A DNA stretch of 64,000 bases from Doryteuthis pealeii (Eukaryota > Mollusca > Cephalopoda > Myopsida > Loliginidae): assembly GCA_023376005.1 (NCBI GenBank), contig CM042151.1:80706199-80770198 (forward strand), in the 5' to 3' direction. Each line of letters starts with the position of its first letter. The first letter of the stretch is position 1. The notes under the pieces were generated by a model, which made no database searches, was not told the origin of the DNA, and worked only from the letters and a program-made list of their open reading frames with translations. This document shows positions 19,880-30,828 of this stretch, piece after piece. The position numbers and the translations under genes are program-made.

Positions 19880-20020
19880 TAAACAAAGGAGAACCACTCT
19901 TGACTGATAAATTATTTATTTAATTTCCCATTAAACTAACCCTAAACCTAACCACATCTTTTTTCCTAGTAGATCAATAAATAAATAATTTATCAATCAA
20001 GAGTGGTTCCCCTTTGTTTA
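19880..20020. mobile_element. Short fold-back element with telomere-like core, second end type
   Basis: Inverted arms of about 40 bp carry TAAACAAAGGAGAACCACTC on the left and GAGTGGTTCCCCTTTGTTTA on the right. They enclose CCCATTAAACTAACCCTAAA and CCTAACCAC. That core is the reverse complement of the core in the elements at 13573 and 15271, although the arms are unrelated. Confidence 0.75.
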
Positions 20021-20061
20021 CCGAAAAAGAAATCACTTATCAGTACCACTTTTTATTCTCC

Positions 20062-20430
20062 CACCTCATGTAGCTAAATTGTTAGCAAGCTAGCTTAGAC
20101 CATTGTTAGTCAGTTCGATTCTCACTGTGTGCCCCATACTTCTGGTCTTGCGCCACATCTAAGTTAGGCTTAGTAAATAACTAGGGCACCTCATATAGTG
20201 TAATGCAGACCATTGTTAATGATTTCAATTCTCATTCAGCGCTCCATATTTCTGGCCTTGAGCCACATCTAAACTAAGCTTAATAAATAAGTGGGCACCT
20301 CATGTGGTGTAATGGTTAGCAAGCTAGATTCACAGATTATTGTTAGTGAGTTCAATTAACACTAGGTGCCCCATACTATTGGTCTTGTGCCACATCTAAG
20401 CTAAGCTTAGTAAATAACTAATTAGGTGAG
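20062..20430 (+). mobile_element. Three tandem copies of tRNA-derived SINE family C
   Basis: Copies begin at about 20062, 20185 and 20294. Each has GGCACCTCATGTGGTGTAAT or a variant, a head with GAGTTCGATTCTCACT, and a short tail ending CTAAGCTTAGTAAATAACT. The second copy lacks part of the head. The unit is ~120 bp, close to a tRNA plus a short tail. Confidence 0.8.
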
Positions 20431-20509
20431 CAACAATTCATTTTTCTTATCTTTCATTCAAACTAAAAGTGTCTAAAACAATTCTTAGGTGCTGTTTTCA
20501 AAAGAAATA

Positions 20510-20797
20510 TATTTACCAACACCTCCACACAAGCAGGGTGTGACACAAGGTTAATTTCTTAAGCGGAGTTCAACAGGTTTGAATTCAGAGTTTTCCTTCT
20601 CCTAGACTGGTTGCCTAACCAAGGTTAAAGAGCCCAGTCTGCCCTACTATTTACCCATTGCTGGAGGGAGAGTAGGATTCATACCTTTCCCAAGGATATT
20701 AGCACTATGTGAAATGCAATTACTGTGTCCAAGATTTGAACTCAGGTCGACGAGTCCATTTCCCATGACTTTAACCATTACACCACACACTTTTCAA
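20510..20797 (-). mobile_element. SINE family B, near full length
   Basis: It includes the 3' region GGTGTGACACAAGG and AATTTCTTAAGC that other copies lack, and the head at the right end (TTTAACCATTACACCACAC). Confidence 0.8.
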
Positions 20798-20861
20798 AAG
20801 AAATAGGAATTTTTTAGAGTGGAATAATCTTTATTACCTGAATTTATATCTTAAAGTAGGG

Positions 20862-21105
20862 CTAGTTTAGCTCAATTGGTAGAGTGTCTGACTAGGAACA
20901 ACAAGGTTCCAGATTCAATACCAGCCCTTGCCAACTTGCATATGAGTTGGACATGGATCTGTGTAGTAGAGTGAGGAGCTGATGGTAGTTGTGGTGCTAC
21001 GCCTTAGATGACAAAACAATCTCCTTGGTCTTGCACTAGTGAAAAGGGGATAGAATTCCTTGCTGTCTGGATGATACCAACTTTAAGTCGGCCTGATGAC
21101 TTTAT
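20862..21105 (+). mobile_element. SINE family A, diverged
   Basis: TTTAGCTCAATTGGTAGAGT at the head is followed by body blocks GGATCTGTGTAGTA and CTCCTTGGTCTTG. The 3' end reads GATGACTTTA. Confidence 0.8.
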
Positions 21106-21119
21106 ATCTTAAATGTCAA

Positions 21120-21320
21120 TTCTTTTTATTTCAAGGCTCTGAGTTCAATAACTAGCCATTGTCAACTTATTGCCTAAGTAGCATGGCTTGGATCTGATGG
21201 TAGGTGTAGCACTCCACCTCAGATGCATAAAACAATCTCTGTGGTCTAGCGTTAGTGAAAAGGGCATAGACTCCCTCGCCGTCCAACTGATACTGACTAT
21301 AGGCCACTCAGCATACTTTA
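21120..21320 (+). mobile_element. SINE family A, 5'-truncated
   Basis: It lacks the A box. It contains CTCCACCTCAGATGC, CTCTGTGGTCTAGCG and TAGACTCCCTCGCCGTC. Confidence 0.75.
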
Positions 21321-21429
21321 GTTTATTTACTGTCTTTAAACCTGACATAAGACATCTTTTATTGTAGCTCTTCAACTTTTTTTTTTCAGTGTAACACTAT
21401 TGTTACTTATGACTACTAAACTTTAGAAG

Positions 21430-21715
21430 CAAGTCATGTAATTGCTAAAATCATAGGAAATGACTCATTGACCAAGTTCAAATCCTGGATGAGGCTGTTT
21501 GCATTTCATACAGCACTAATACCCTTGGGAAAGGTATGTATCCAACTACTCTCTCTCCAGGTATGGGTAGATAGTAGGGCAGACTGGGCTCTTTAACCTT
21601 GGGTAGGTCACCAGTCTAGACAAAGGAAAACTCTGAATTCAAACCTGGTAAACTCTGTCAAAGAAATTGACCTTGTGTTACATCCTGCTCATGTGGAGGG
21701 GTTGGTAAATATATA
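21430..21715 (+). mobile_element. SINE family B, near full length
   Basis: The head has CAAGTTCAAATCCTGG. The 3' end has AAGAAATTGACCTTGTGTTA and CATCCTGCTC, inverted relative to 20510-20797. Confidence 0.8.
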
Positions 21716-22034
21716 TAACTACTAAACCTAACTTTGTTTGTTACAAAGCCAAATGTATAGGTCCGATGTGAGAATCGAACTCACCAACAACCAAACTCTT
21801 ACCAACATTTTAAAACACTTTTCAAAGTTCATTCTTAGAAATCAATAACAAAAAACATTAAATACACTATGTACAGCAAAAATTACCAACTTGTTGATAT
21901 CTATTTAAATATAGTATAATTTTTTCATTCCAAACATGTTGTCTGCAAAACTTGTTTACCTTTAGTCAAAAGGACAAACAAGTTTAGCAGGGTATGCCTG
22001 CGGCTACAGTAGCTAAACCACTAACCCAAATTGA

Positions 22035-22797
22035 TAAACAAAAAATAACAAAAATCAGGGAATTATCTGATTTTAGTAAAATTTTTAGTATTGACTAATT
22101 GATCAATGAACTCTTTCTTTTAAATTGGTGAATCATTTCAATGAAACTGATTCAATGAAAATAATTTGAAATTCTTTGAAATAAACATTACCATTTGCTG
22201 CATCCATATGAGTATTTAGATCAACAATTTATATACCTAATTGATAGATAAATTTCATTCAAAATATAAATTGGTTAATTCTAAGTTTTAAATTTCATAT
22301 TTTTAGATTCTAAAACCAAATATTATTCAATAACAAGCTTACTTTAGTATGGTTATCTAATAATTTTTGGAGAAAACTCAATTGAAAAGTTAAGCTCTCA
22401 ACCTTTTAAACAGAATAAATATCGATGTATAATTTTTTCACTAATAATCTAAAAGATAATTTTATTTCATATACAACAACAGAGTAAAAAAGAAATTTCC
22501 ACAAAAATTTAAAAAAAAAATTTTTTTACATTTGATTTTCAAATTTTTGGTACTTATTTCCAAGCAAAAATCGCTCCTATGATTTTTTTTCCCGATTCAC
22601 ACCTTCAGTAATTTGTCTTTTTATTTATACTGTAATTAGTTTCACTTTTATATAACCCCACAAATATTTAAGTTAAGCGACCAGAAAAAAAAAATCAGAA
22701 AATTTTGAAATAAAATAACTGTTGCATTATAAAATTCATTTATTGAAAAATCAACATTGAAAATTTCATTAAAATCGGATAAATCCTGGTTTTTGGT
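22035..22797. mobile_element. Fold-back element of ~760 bp
   Basis: ACAAAAATCAGGGAATTATC and CTGATTTTAGTAAAATTTTT on the left oppose AAAATTTCATTAAAATCGG and ATAAATCCTGGTTTTTGG on the right. The family is related to the arms of 4801-5483 and to scraps at 13260 and 57640. No coding capacity. Confidence 0.6.
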
Positions 22798-23267
22798 AAA
22801 TTCTTTACAAGTGGGGTGTGGGGTAAATTGATTTTGTAAAATACGTCTATGGCCTCAAAAAAGTTTCATGTGAGTGATAATTTTCAAATATTTTTTTTTC
22901 AATCGGGAGGGTTAAATTTATTTTGTAAATATGGATTTTACGCCATCTTTAGACAATGTTTACGACTATATTTAAGCAAAATGGAACGAAAAAATAGTTT
23001 TAAATGTATTAAAAATAAATTACATGTGTAATATTTATTCATTTTTTAATTTTTTTATTTTTTTACTTGTGTTACTACTTTTCAACTTAGACAAAAATTT
23101 GACCTTAAATAATCAATTCAATTGATTTTAATTCGTTTTTAAAATGAAAAGCAGACGAAAAATTGGGTATGCCTAATTATACAATACGTGATTAATTGAA
23201 ATTCATAATCTTCGGTTAGGGACGATTGTCGAGAGATTGTCATGGACATCCGTGCTACTAGCGTGAT

Positions 23268-23304
<37 letters not shown>

Positions 23305-24182
23305 CTAACGAAGAAGTGGGGTGTTTTTTTTACAAGAGGGACGAAATTATGTTTAACTCCGTTTTGAGGTCCCATTTGTTGAGCTTTGACATTTGTACGG
23401 TATCTTTTTAATTTTAACATTACGGATGTTAATTAAAGAAACAAAACATAAATTTTGTCAATGGGCTGAGAAGCGTTCTTTAAAAACAGGACAGATTCGG
23501 AAAACATTTGGAAAAAAAAAAAAGAGGTAATTACTTCGACAACTTACTTCCATGTTTTTCTTTTGTTGTTTTTGTTTACATTTTGTTTTTTCTTGCTCTT
23601 ACGATTCCCTTGAAAAAAATACGACAACTTGGATATTTTTACAATTATCTTTTGATCGCTATTTAGTTTGATTAAAACTTTAATAGAATTATTCTGTGTA
23701 TTTTTATCAGACTTTTTCTTTTTCTTTTCTTTTTTTTTTTTTTTGATTTAAAAAATATTCATTTATCTACTGCAAACCTCAATTTTTTTGGAATATATAT
23801 ACTTTTTAAAAGTCTTAAAGAAAACGTATACGACTGATTATTAAATTTATATACAATGCCTAACTGGGCCTGACTTTGTGTTCGTCATTATGACAAGACA
23901 TGAGAGGTAAATTTTAATTCTAAACTGGACACTGACTTTGTGTTCTATTGACGCACATATGTAATTTTGAAGTACGGAAGACCAAAAAGAAAGAAAAAAA
24001 TATTAAGTTTTATTTTATTTTCTCGTCAAAAAAGATCCAAAATGCCAATTTTAGAGTGTGGATGTTTTGTTGTTTCTTTGGTTTGTATCGTTTGTTAGTC
24101 TCTACCTAATCAAAATAATTATAACTATTGGAAATCGATGTTTATTTTGTTTTATGCTATTTAAAGAGACAATAGGAATATG
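22798..24182. other. AT-rich sequence without a gene
   Basis: It contains a (GAT)n tract at 23266-23302. The 93-codon minus-strand frame at 23139-23420 exists because that tract encodes a His run; I do not support it as a gene. Confidence 0.45.
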
Positions 24183-24325
24183 TTGTTTTTTTTTAACCAA
24201 ACAACACTGCGTAATGAAGCTAGTTTCGCAGATCCATTACTACTGAATAACGAGTTCGATCCTCGTTGGATGCCCAATACCTGAGATCTTGTGTCACATC
24301 TTTTCCGTGGCAAACGGTTTGGGTA
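24183..24325 (+). mobile_element. SINE family C-related, diverged
   Basis: GCGTAATGAAGCTAGTTTCG, then CGAGTTCGATCCTCGTTGG and ACATCTTTTCCGTGG, follow the order of family C but with many substitutions. Confidence 0.6.
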
Positions 24326-24900
24326 AACCTGCGTAACGAATTTATAGTCACAGAGAAAGAGAAAAAAATCAATTTTATCGTTTTTGTTCTTTTGAGACTT
24401 CCATACTTTAAAATTATGAAAAAGACGCGTTATTTGCATGAATATGGACACAAAGCAAAAGTCCAGTTAATTACGCTAAAATTATCTTGAAAAAGAAAAA
24501 AAAAGAATCTTGAAAAAAAAGTGTGCGGTGGGGGTAATTCTTAGAAATTAGAATAATTTCCTAAAGAAATGTCATATTTGAATGAATCATTGTAACGTAA
24601 ACAAACAAACTACAAAAGAAAAGTACACTTTCGGACGAAAATACACAGGTTCTTAAAATCAAGTCATAGATTTTAAATCTTTATTTCAAATTCTTTTTTT
24701 CTTTTTTGGGTGCGGAGTTTTAAATATGAAAAGCCGTCATTTTTTACCCAATAAATGGAAGAAATATCAGCTTAAAATTCCTTAAACATTTTGATTTTAA
24801 TTTTCATAAATTATCTTACGGCTTAAGGCGATCTGATTTTTAAATTTTTAAAATTTTTTTTTTTTAGAAAATTAAGTTTATTCTTTAACAACAATTATTA
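24326..24900. other. AT-rich sequence without a gene
   Basis: Nothing recognised. Confidence 0.4.
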
Positions 24901-24906
24901 AACGAG

Positions 24907-25455
24907 TTGGAGCCGGGAGGTATTTACCAAGCCCGTTCGCCACCGATAGGATGTGACACAAGGCTGCAAGTATATATTTTCCTGATCTCCCACTTGGCTA
25001 GATTAAGTATTTTTAACGTAGGAAGCCCCACACTAACAGAAGCACAAGCAATTACCAGTGCAAAAAATACAAGTTCTCGTCGGTATCCCCCTTACGCGCC
25101 CGCTCCGGGTCAAAATCACGAGCGTCGATCCCAGGGGGCCATCCCCCCAGGCAACACCTGCCCCCTCGATTTAAAGGGCTGGGTTTATTGCTCAGTGCCT
25201 GAGGTGCCCCCCTTGAGTGGGAATGCCGAGGGGCTAGACGCAATTTTTAACCCCGCCACCTATGAGTCTCGGCTTGTAGGTGGTCCCACGTTAATAGGGC
25301 CTTGTGCCTAACCTAGTACAAGTGGGGTACGAGGATAATACTCCCCCTTGAGGGGTACAACAGGCATCAGGCAATAAACCTGGCCCTTACCCCTTTTAGG
25401 CAAGAGGGTAGAAGCTGCCTGGGATGATTGTTTCTTGTGAGCATGTGACATATTT
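24907..25455 (+). repeat. GC-rich island with a 134-codon open frame, probably retroelement
   Basis: From about 25060 to 25420 the GC content jumps well above the surrounding sequence. The left edge (GGATGTGACACAAGGCTGC after GGTATTTACCAAGCCC) resembles the 3' part of SINE family B. A plus-strand frame at 24907-25311 is open but starts at TTG and has no recognised motif. Repeated CCCCTTGAG- and GGGGTA-type words and the sharp compositional edge suggest an inserted element rather than a host gene. I cannot name it. Confidence 0.4.
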
Positions 25456-25484
25456 TATCTCACTGGATCAGAGGTGCCAGTGAG

Positions 25485-25560
25485 TATTGAACTCACCATT
25501 CACTTGTAATGGATCTGCGAGACTAGCTTGCTAATCATTGCACAACAATGCCAATATGAG
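25485..25560 (-). mobile_element. SINE family C head fragment
   Basis: ATTGAACTCACCATTCAC and GATCTGCGAGACTAGCTTGC are the inverted head of family C. Confidence 0.65.
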
Positions 25561-25666
25561 ATAGAGATAATGTTCCAATATTAGGAATATAATTTGGTTT
25601 GGTTTGTTTAACAGCATAATGCCGAAATTTAATTAATTTGTAAATGTTTGATTACAATCATAACTA

Positions 25667-26085
25667 TCTTATCATAATGAAGATTGTGTGTTTGTCTGTC
25701 TGACAACCGAAACTATATTACTACTCATGTCACAATTCCTTTAGTTATTTACATCACATTCTCCATGATTTTATTTAATTTAAACCTCTTTTATTAATAA
25801 AATTGCTTTACGTTATTAATACTGTTAATCATATCTAAATACTAATAACATGCAATTGTATTTATACATACAACAAAATAGCGGTTTACAGTTTTAATAG
25901 GATAGGCTAATTTGCATATTGATATTAAAAATTTGATTTTAATAAATATGTGCTTAGCATTATTGATTTTTAATTGTTTGTTTTATCTTAATGAATATGA
26001 GCAAAAATCTTGGATAAATCGTAAAATAAATCGATTAACAAGAAGAAATAACTGTAATTTTATTCTTTGCTTCCTAGTATTCTTA
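25667..26085 (+). mobile_element. Helitron-like element, 5' portion
   Basis: It begins TCTTATCATAATGAAGATT after an A and follows 3918-4330 closely (TCTCCATGATTTTATTT, TAGCGGTTTACAG, TTAATAAATATGTGCTTAG). The 3' hairpin end is absent or decayed beyond recognition. Confidence 0.65.
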
Positions 26086-26283
26086 ATGTTTCATTGGATT
26101 TTTTTTTTAAATATTGCAATTTTTTTTTTTAATTTGATTATAATCATATGCTTGCACAGTTATATTGTTTCAAGTATTCCAATCTAACACTTATCATTTG
26201 AAAGTAAATATTAGGGATTACCCCAATATTGAAGAGGAAAAACACAGTGGAATAATTTATTACCAACTCAACCTCGGCATTTT

Positions 26284-26568
26284 TGTCTAAACTTGGACTT
26301 TCTCCACCAGACAAGAGGAAATACTTAAAAAAGATTCAGGAGAAAGCTCTAACTGCATCAGCGTGGATATGGAAGTCCTATATTGTGACATCAAACCGAC
26401 AAAGTCTGGTGGTATTGTAAGATACTGCTGGGGCGCTCTGGGTAATGATGCTTTGGCCTTGAAACCATGCCTGAGCCCAGAGTCATCATTTGATGAAGGC
26501 TTTGTTGGTTGCAATGCTACTGTGTAAATAGCAGTCATTGTATGAAGATTATTGGTAATTTGCATTCC
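26284..26568 (-). CDS. Candidate terminal coding exon, unknown protein
   Basis: On the minus strand an open frame runs from a plausible splice acceptor (TGCTGGTATTTGTTTTAG at 26569-26586) to a TAG. It encodes about 94 residues, including MQITNNLHTMTAIYTV near the start and PPDFVGLMSQYRTSIS later, ending LVEKVQV. Composition is balanced, unlike the low-complexity frames around it, and it overlaps no repeat seen here. The first ATG is two bases inside the exon, so it could also start there. I do not recognise the protein. A retrogene fragment or an old transposon exon are alternatives. Confidence 0.35.
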
Positions 26569-26932
26569 TAAAACAAATACCAGCAGAAGCCTAAATAGCC
26601 AAATCAGTTTAAAGTTAAAATGCAGTTCTTTTAGACCTATACAAGTGGTTGGGCATACCTAATTGAAAGAAAACATGGCTCTAATAAAAGAACTGTCAAT
26701 TGAAACAATGGAAAGAATTATATTAATTATTTTTAAAAAAAGGCAATCTATTGTGGAGTGTGGTAAAAGATGTTGGTTATTCCCAGTTAGCTGTGTCTAA
26801 AATTTGGTGCAAATATAAAAGAAACGGGGTGGTTAAAATAGAAAAACTTACTGGTAGACCATGAAAAACAACAAAGCATCAGGGGAGAAACAAATACAAA
26901 ATGTACAATAAAACAAATGAATTAAAACAGGA

Positions 26933-27508
26933 TTTGTTTGTTTTGTTTTGTTTTACGGTATATCAACCTCGGTGGGTCATTTAATGCCAACAAAGTTGTG
27001 AAATAAATTCATTTTTAATGCATAATACAATTTTGTTTATCAACTCATGTTTTTCTATTCAACCCATAGATGGGACCCTAACAGGTACTACCACTCTATA
27101 GGGTGATGAAGGGGTGCTCCTCATTTCCCAAACCTCCAGAACTGGAACCTCACCATCAGATAGAGTTTAACATAATTCCCAGGACATGTAGACCCTCAGT
27201 CACCACCTTTAGCGCCCATATGATAAAAAGGGTTGGGGCTTGCCATAAGAGCAATAGGGTTGGGAAAATCATATAGGTGCTAGGGCTTGACATGACCAGC
27301 TTATTGATCAGAGGGGGCCTTTCCGCCCGCCCGTCCAGCCCAAAATAGGGCCAAAGTGGAGGATTGCAAGTCATGAACTGCTCATCCACCTGGGTTCTAT
27401 CCTTAAGCATCACGGGTCGCCACCCACAGCCAACAGGTGGCCCCATTGGGGGAGTCTTACCCCTCTGCAGAGGTGTAGTTGGTGCATTCTAATGCAGCTG
27501 ACAGGGCG
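26933..27508 (-). mobile_element. Repeat family D, full-length copy with 12-bp target duplication
   Basis: It is flanked by ATTAAAACAGGA at 26921-26932 and 27509-27520. In reverse complement it starts CGCCCTGTCAGCTGCATT and ends CCGTAAAACAAAACAAAAC, so it carries a CAAAA-type tail. The 576-bp length, the tail and the long duplication indicate LINE-mediated retroposition. No tRNA-like A/B boxes are convincing, so it is not assigned to a standard SINE class. Confidence 0.85.
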
Positions 27509-27754
27509 ATTAAAACAGGAGTCTATGTTTGTAAAAGAACTGTAAGAAATGGGATTTACAAAAAAAAAAAAAACATTTCTAACACAGAAATTGAAGAAAA
27601 TTACGTTTAATCATGGTGTGTGGACAACTGGAGGAAAGTGATATTCAGTGATGAATCAAAAATCTGCATTGGCCAAGTCGATGATTCTGGAACTTTTATC
27701 TGGTGCTCTTCGAATAAAACATAAAGATGACTGCCTGAAGAAATCCTCATCATG

Positions 27755-27980
27755 TAGCACAGTTAGCACGGATATCCATGACTATCTCTCGCCAAACTTC
27801 TCTATCATTCATTGTACCAGGGAGGTCCTCCATGCGGCATCCAATATCCTTGCAGAGTTGGTCAAATTAGGTCCAAGTGGTGCAGCCATACAGCAGTACT
27901 GATATAACCACAGCCTGGAAGAATTGTCATTTCCCATCCAATCTCACTGACAAGTTGAAGCCAGAAGAAAACAAATAAAT
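27755..27980. repeat. Repeat family E copy
   Basis: GGATATCCATGACTATCTCT, GGGAGGTCCTCCATGC and GGCATCCAATATCCTTGC recur in variant form at 43390-43480 and 52800-52910. Here the copy splits the Tc1 pseudogene between residues LKKSSS and SFMIW. Parent element unknown. Confidence 0.6.
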
Positions 27981-28259
27981 TAATCAAGTCATTCATGATA
28001 TGGGATTGCATATCTTTTAAATGATTTGGAAAGATGGCAGTCATTACCTCAACAATCAGTTCACATGGGTACATTGAAATCCTGGACATTTTCTTATTCC
28101 ATTGATAGAAAATTGGTTTGATGAAGTACTGATTTTTCAGGGTCATAATGCATCTTGTCATAGAGCAAAGGGGATTTGCAAACCATTTTTAGGGAGTTCG
28201 ATTGGGACCCCATGTTGAGAAATTTTTGGGATATAAGGTGTGTGATAGATCTCCGCTCC

Positions 28260-28500
28260 TACTTATAGACTAAGCCAGATTGTGTGATTTTTTCCTTAGC
28301 CAATCTCTGAGGTTGATACAATACTTAACTGACCCTAATGGTCATAATTACGCTGACATTTTTTGACGACAGACATAGGATTGAAACACTGGACCTTTAC
28401 AAATACGCAGGATAGGACTTATACACTTACCAAAGGATTCCATAACACAGGACTTTCTTTAAGCCCTTTTCAATTGGCCAAGAATGGCATTTAAAAACTT
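28260..28500. other. No supported feature
   Basis: Nothing recognised between the Tc1 relic and the SINE family C pair. Confidence 0.4.
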
Positions 28501-28690
28501 TACTCCCCATATTCTGGCTTTGTGCTACATCTAAACTAAGCTTAGTAAATAACTATATACATAATGGTGTAATGGTTAGCAAGCTAGATTCGCAGACCAT
28601 TGTCAGTGAGTTCGATTCTCACTGTGCCACATACTTCTGGCTTTGTGCTACATCTAAACTAAGCTTAGTAAATAACTATACAATAAGTCC
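28501..28690 (+). mobile_element. SINE family C, partial copy plus full copy in tandem
   Basis: A tail-only copy ending CTAAGCTTAGTAAATAACT (to about 28553) is followed directly by a full copy at 28563-28682 with GGTGTAATGGTTAGCAAGC and GAGTTCGATTCTCACTG. Confidence 0.8.
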
Positions 28691-28715
28691 AACATAAAGT
28701 TTTGTGAAAAAAATT

Positions 28716-29100
28716 ATGTCTTTTTTAAAATTAAAATATAATCTGATATAATATATTTTTGAAGGCAAAATAATGCAAATTTATGTTGAAAAACACATTT
28801 ATTTAATTTTTTTTTTTTTTTCCTTACAATCAATTTTCTTTTTACAATCTTTGCCGAGCGGAACTTTACGATCTTTGCCAAGCGTTTGAATTTACATTAG
28901 AACATTCAATAGATTAATATCACAGTTGAGTTTAACAAACACAGATGGAAACTTTTCAACTCTCTGAAGATGGGCCTAGCCTGAAAATATTAAGAGTAAA
29001 AAAAAGGAAAAAAAAAAAATTAAATAAATATGTTTTTCAACATAAATTTGCATTATTTTGCCTTCAAAAATATATTATTACATTTTAATTAATGCTTCTA
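28716..29100. mobile_element. Fold-back Penelope-type end with hammerhead-like motif
   Basis: The arms are inverted. GAAGGCAAAATAATGCAAAT and TTATGTTGAAAAACACATTT at 28762-28802 oppose AAATATGTTTTTCAACATAA and ATTTGCATTATTTTGCCTTC at 29026-29065. The ~180-bp loop holds the hammerhead-like core at 28959-28997. Penelope-like elements are known to have LTR-like ends with hammerhead motifs, often in inverted or tandem partial copies. Confidence 0.55.
28959..28997 (+). ncRNA. Hammerhead-ribozyme-like core, Penelope type
   Basis: ACTCT, CTGAAGA, then T plus stem II GGGC-CTA-GCCT, GAA, a self-complementary AAT-ATT stem III with no loop, A, and AGAGT. Stem I is a perfect five-pair match (ACTCT/AGAGT). 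Loop-less palindromic stem III is a known feature of Penelope hammerheads, which may act as dimers. The extra T before stem II is a deviation from the textbook core. Confidence 0.5.
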
Positions 29101-30057
29101 ACACACTATAAAAATTTTAAAAAATCATAATCTGATATGATTTTTGAATGATTCTTTTATTTTTATTTACTTTGACAGATGCTCCAGCCTAGAGGAAAAT
29201 TAGTTACTCTCTTCGTGGATTTTAACTGAATACATAAAATAGTGTTCATTTTTGTGGATCAACATTTTGGAACAGGGCTTCATTCAGAAAAGGACAACAA
29301 ATCTCCGAGGACAAAGAAACTGTTCAGAAACCTTTGGATTTTTATTTTTCACTGAGATCAACTTTAAAAAAGAAAAAAAAAAAAAAATTCCATACACACA
29401 AATACATACAAGGGATAAATAGTAAATTATTGAATTGATGTATGAAGAATAATCAAAGTTCCAATTACCGTCGAATTGGGAAGACATAACAACAAACCCA
29501 AATTCATGAATGGATCATTCTTGATTTCTATATAATACCAACTGTCTTGGACACTGCTTCAGTTGTACTTAGCTAGCTGCTGTTATTCAAACCAACAGTA
29601 GACTAACTGACTTCAATAATGTACATTTTAAAAAAAGTTTAATTGAAAATGCAAAGAGTATAGCCGATAAGTATAAGTGAACAAACACAAACATTGTTTT
29701 TTTTTGTTTTTTTTTTATGACACTTATATTCTTTCCATGTATGTATTAACATGCAAAGTTCCAAGACATTTTGACGCCATTGTTAAAGTATTCAAACAAG
29801 ATTACATTATTTTCCTTAGTTTGGTCAAGTGGTCATTTCAAATGGCTGACTCCAACTCGCAACAAAATTATAATTTTTACAGACATTAATCTACAATCAT
29901 TTAATTAACCAGTTTGGCAATTCTTGCAAATAATAAAGTTTGCCTTTCTGATTGGTCCAGAACAAAACATTAGAAGAGTACAACACCACTTTATTTAATT
30001 CAATTTAAAAAATTTTTTAAAACCCTTCTTAAAATCTAGTCTTCATAATCACAAAAC
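29101..30057. other. No supported gene
   Basis: AT-rich, with poly-A and poly-T runs. The flank of the Tc1 element probably begins in its last part, but no terminal repeat was identified. Confidence 0.4.
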
Positions 30058-30552
30058 ATGCCTAAAAGCAAAGAACTGACCATCGAGGAAAGATACAGAA
30101 TACAGGCACTATTCTATGATGGCTGGAGTTATAGAAAAATTGCGGAAGATGTTAAATGTTCTCTGGGTACTGTAAAATATACTCTGGATCGAGTCAAATC
30201 AACGGGTCAGTTTCAGAATAGTGCCAGAGCAGGACGGCCTCCGAAACTCAGTCAGTCAGATAGAAAATATCTTATAGCTCAGAGTCTACAGGATAGAAGA
30301 AAATGTGCCCGTGAGCTTGCTGAAGAAGTGAACTCAAATTTACCAGATCATAAAAAAATCTCCAGTCAAACAGCTGCCAGGATACTTGTAAAATATGGAT
30401 TATCTCGAAGGGTTGCAGGCAAAAGAAGCAAATGGCTGCAATTTGCTACAAAGTATGGAAAATGGACAATTGCCCAGTGGAAAAAAGTTCATTGGACAGA
30501 AGAGTCTAAATTCAAAATGTTTGGTAGTAATCAAAACAGTGGGTGAAAAGAT

Positions 30553-30602
<50 letters not shown>

Positions 30603-30782
30603 GGAAGAAGAAGAAGAGAAGACTGGTTTATTTTCATACATTACACAATATAAACAAAACAAAACAAAAAACATAATGTTGGTTGTTGTTGTAGTAATGT
30701 GTGAAAGATGATCACTTATTAGGACTGAGCCTATTCTAGTAGTGACCACCTCAGCTGATCTTTTTGGGTTTTTTTTACATAG

Positions 30783-30828
<46 letters not shown>

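Larger units (their letters stand above)
26675..28250 (+). pseudogene. Tc1-like transposase pseudogene with two nested insertions
   Basis: Three exon-like pieces align to one Tc1 transposase. 26675-26932 starts MALIKELSIETMERI and holds the helix-turn-helix region (DVGYSQLAVSKIWCKYKRNG after a frameshift). 27509-27750 reads WRKVIFSDESKICIGQ, with the first catalytic Asp, then DDSGTFIWC. 27985-28210 reads SFMIWDCISF, YIEILD and WFDEVLIFQGHNASCHRAKG. In that last block the usual QDDN is QGHN, so the second catalytic Asp is lost. Family D (26933-27508) and family E (about 27755-27980) interrupt it. Frameshifts and stops confirm it is dead. Confidence 0.8.

Noticed and set aside
23139..23420. 93-codon minus-strand frame with a His run
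   Set aside because: The His run is the (GAT)n microsatellite read in one frame; nothing else supports coding.
24907..25311. 134-codon frame as a host gene
   Set aside because: It starts at TTG, has no recognisable motif, and its composition follows the GC-rich inserted-looking segment.
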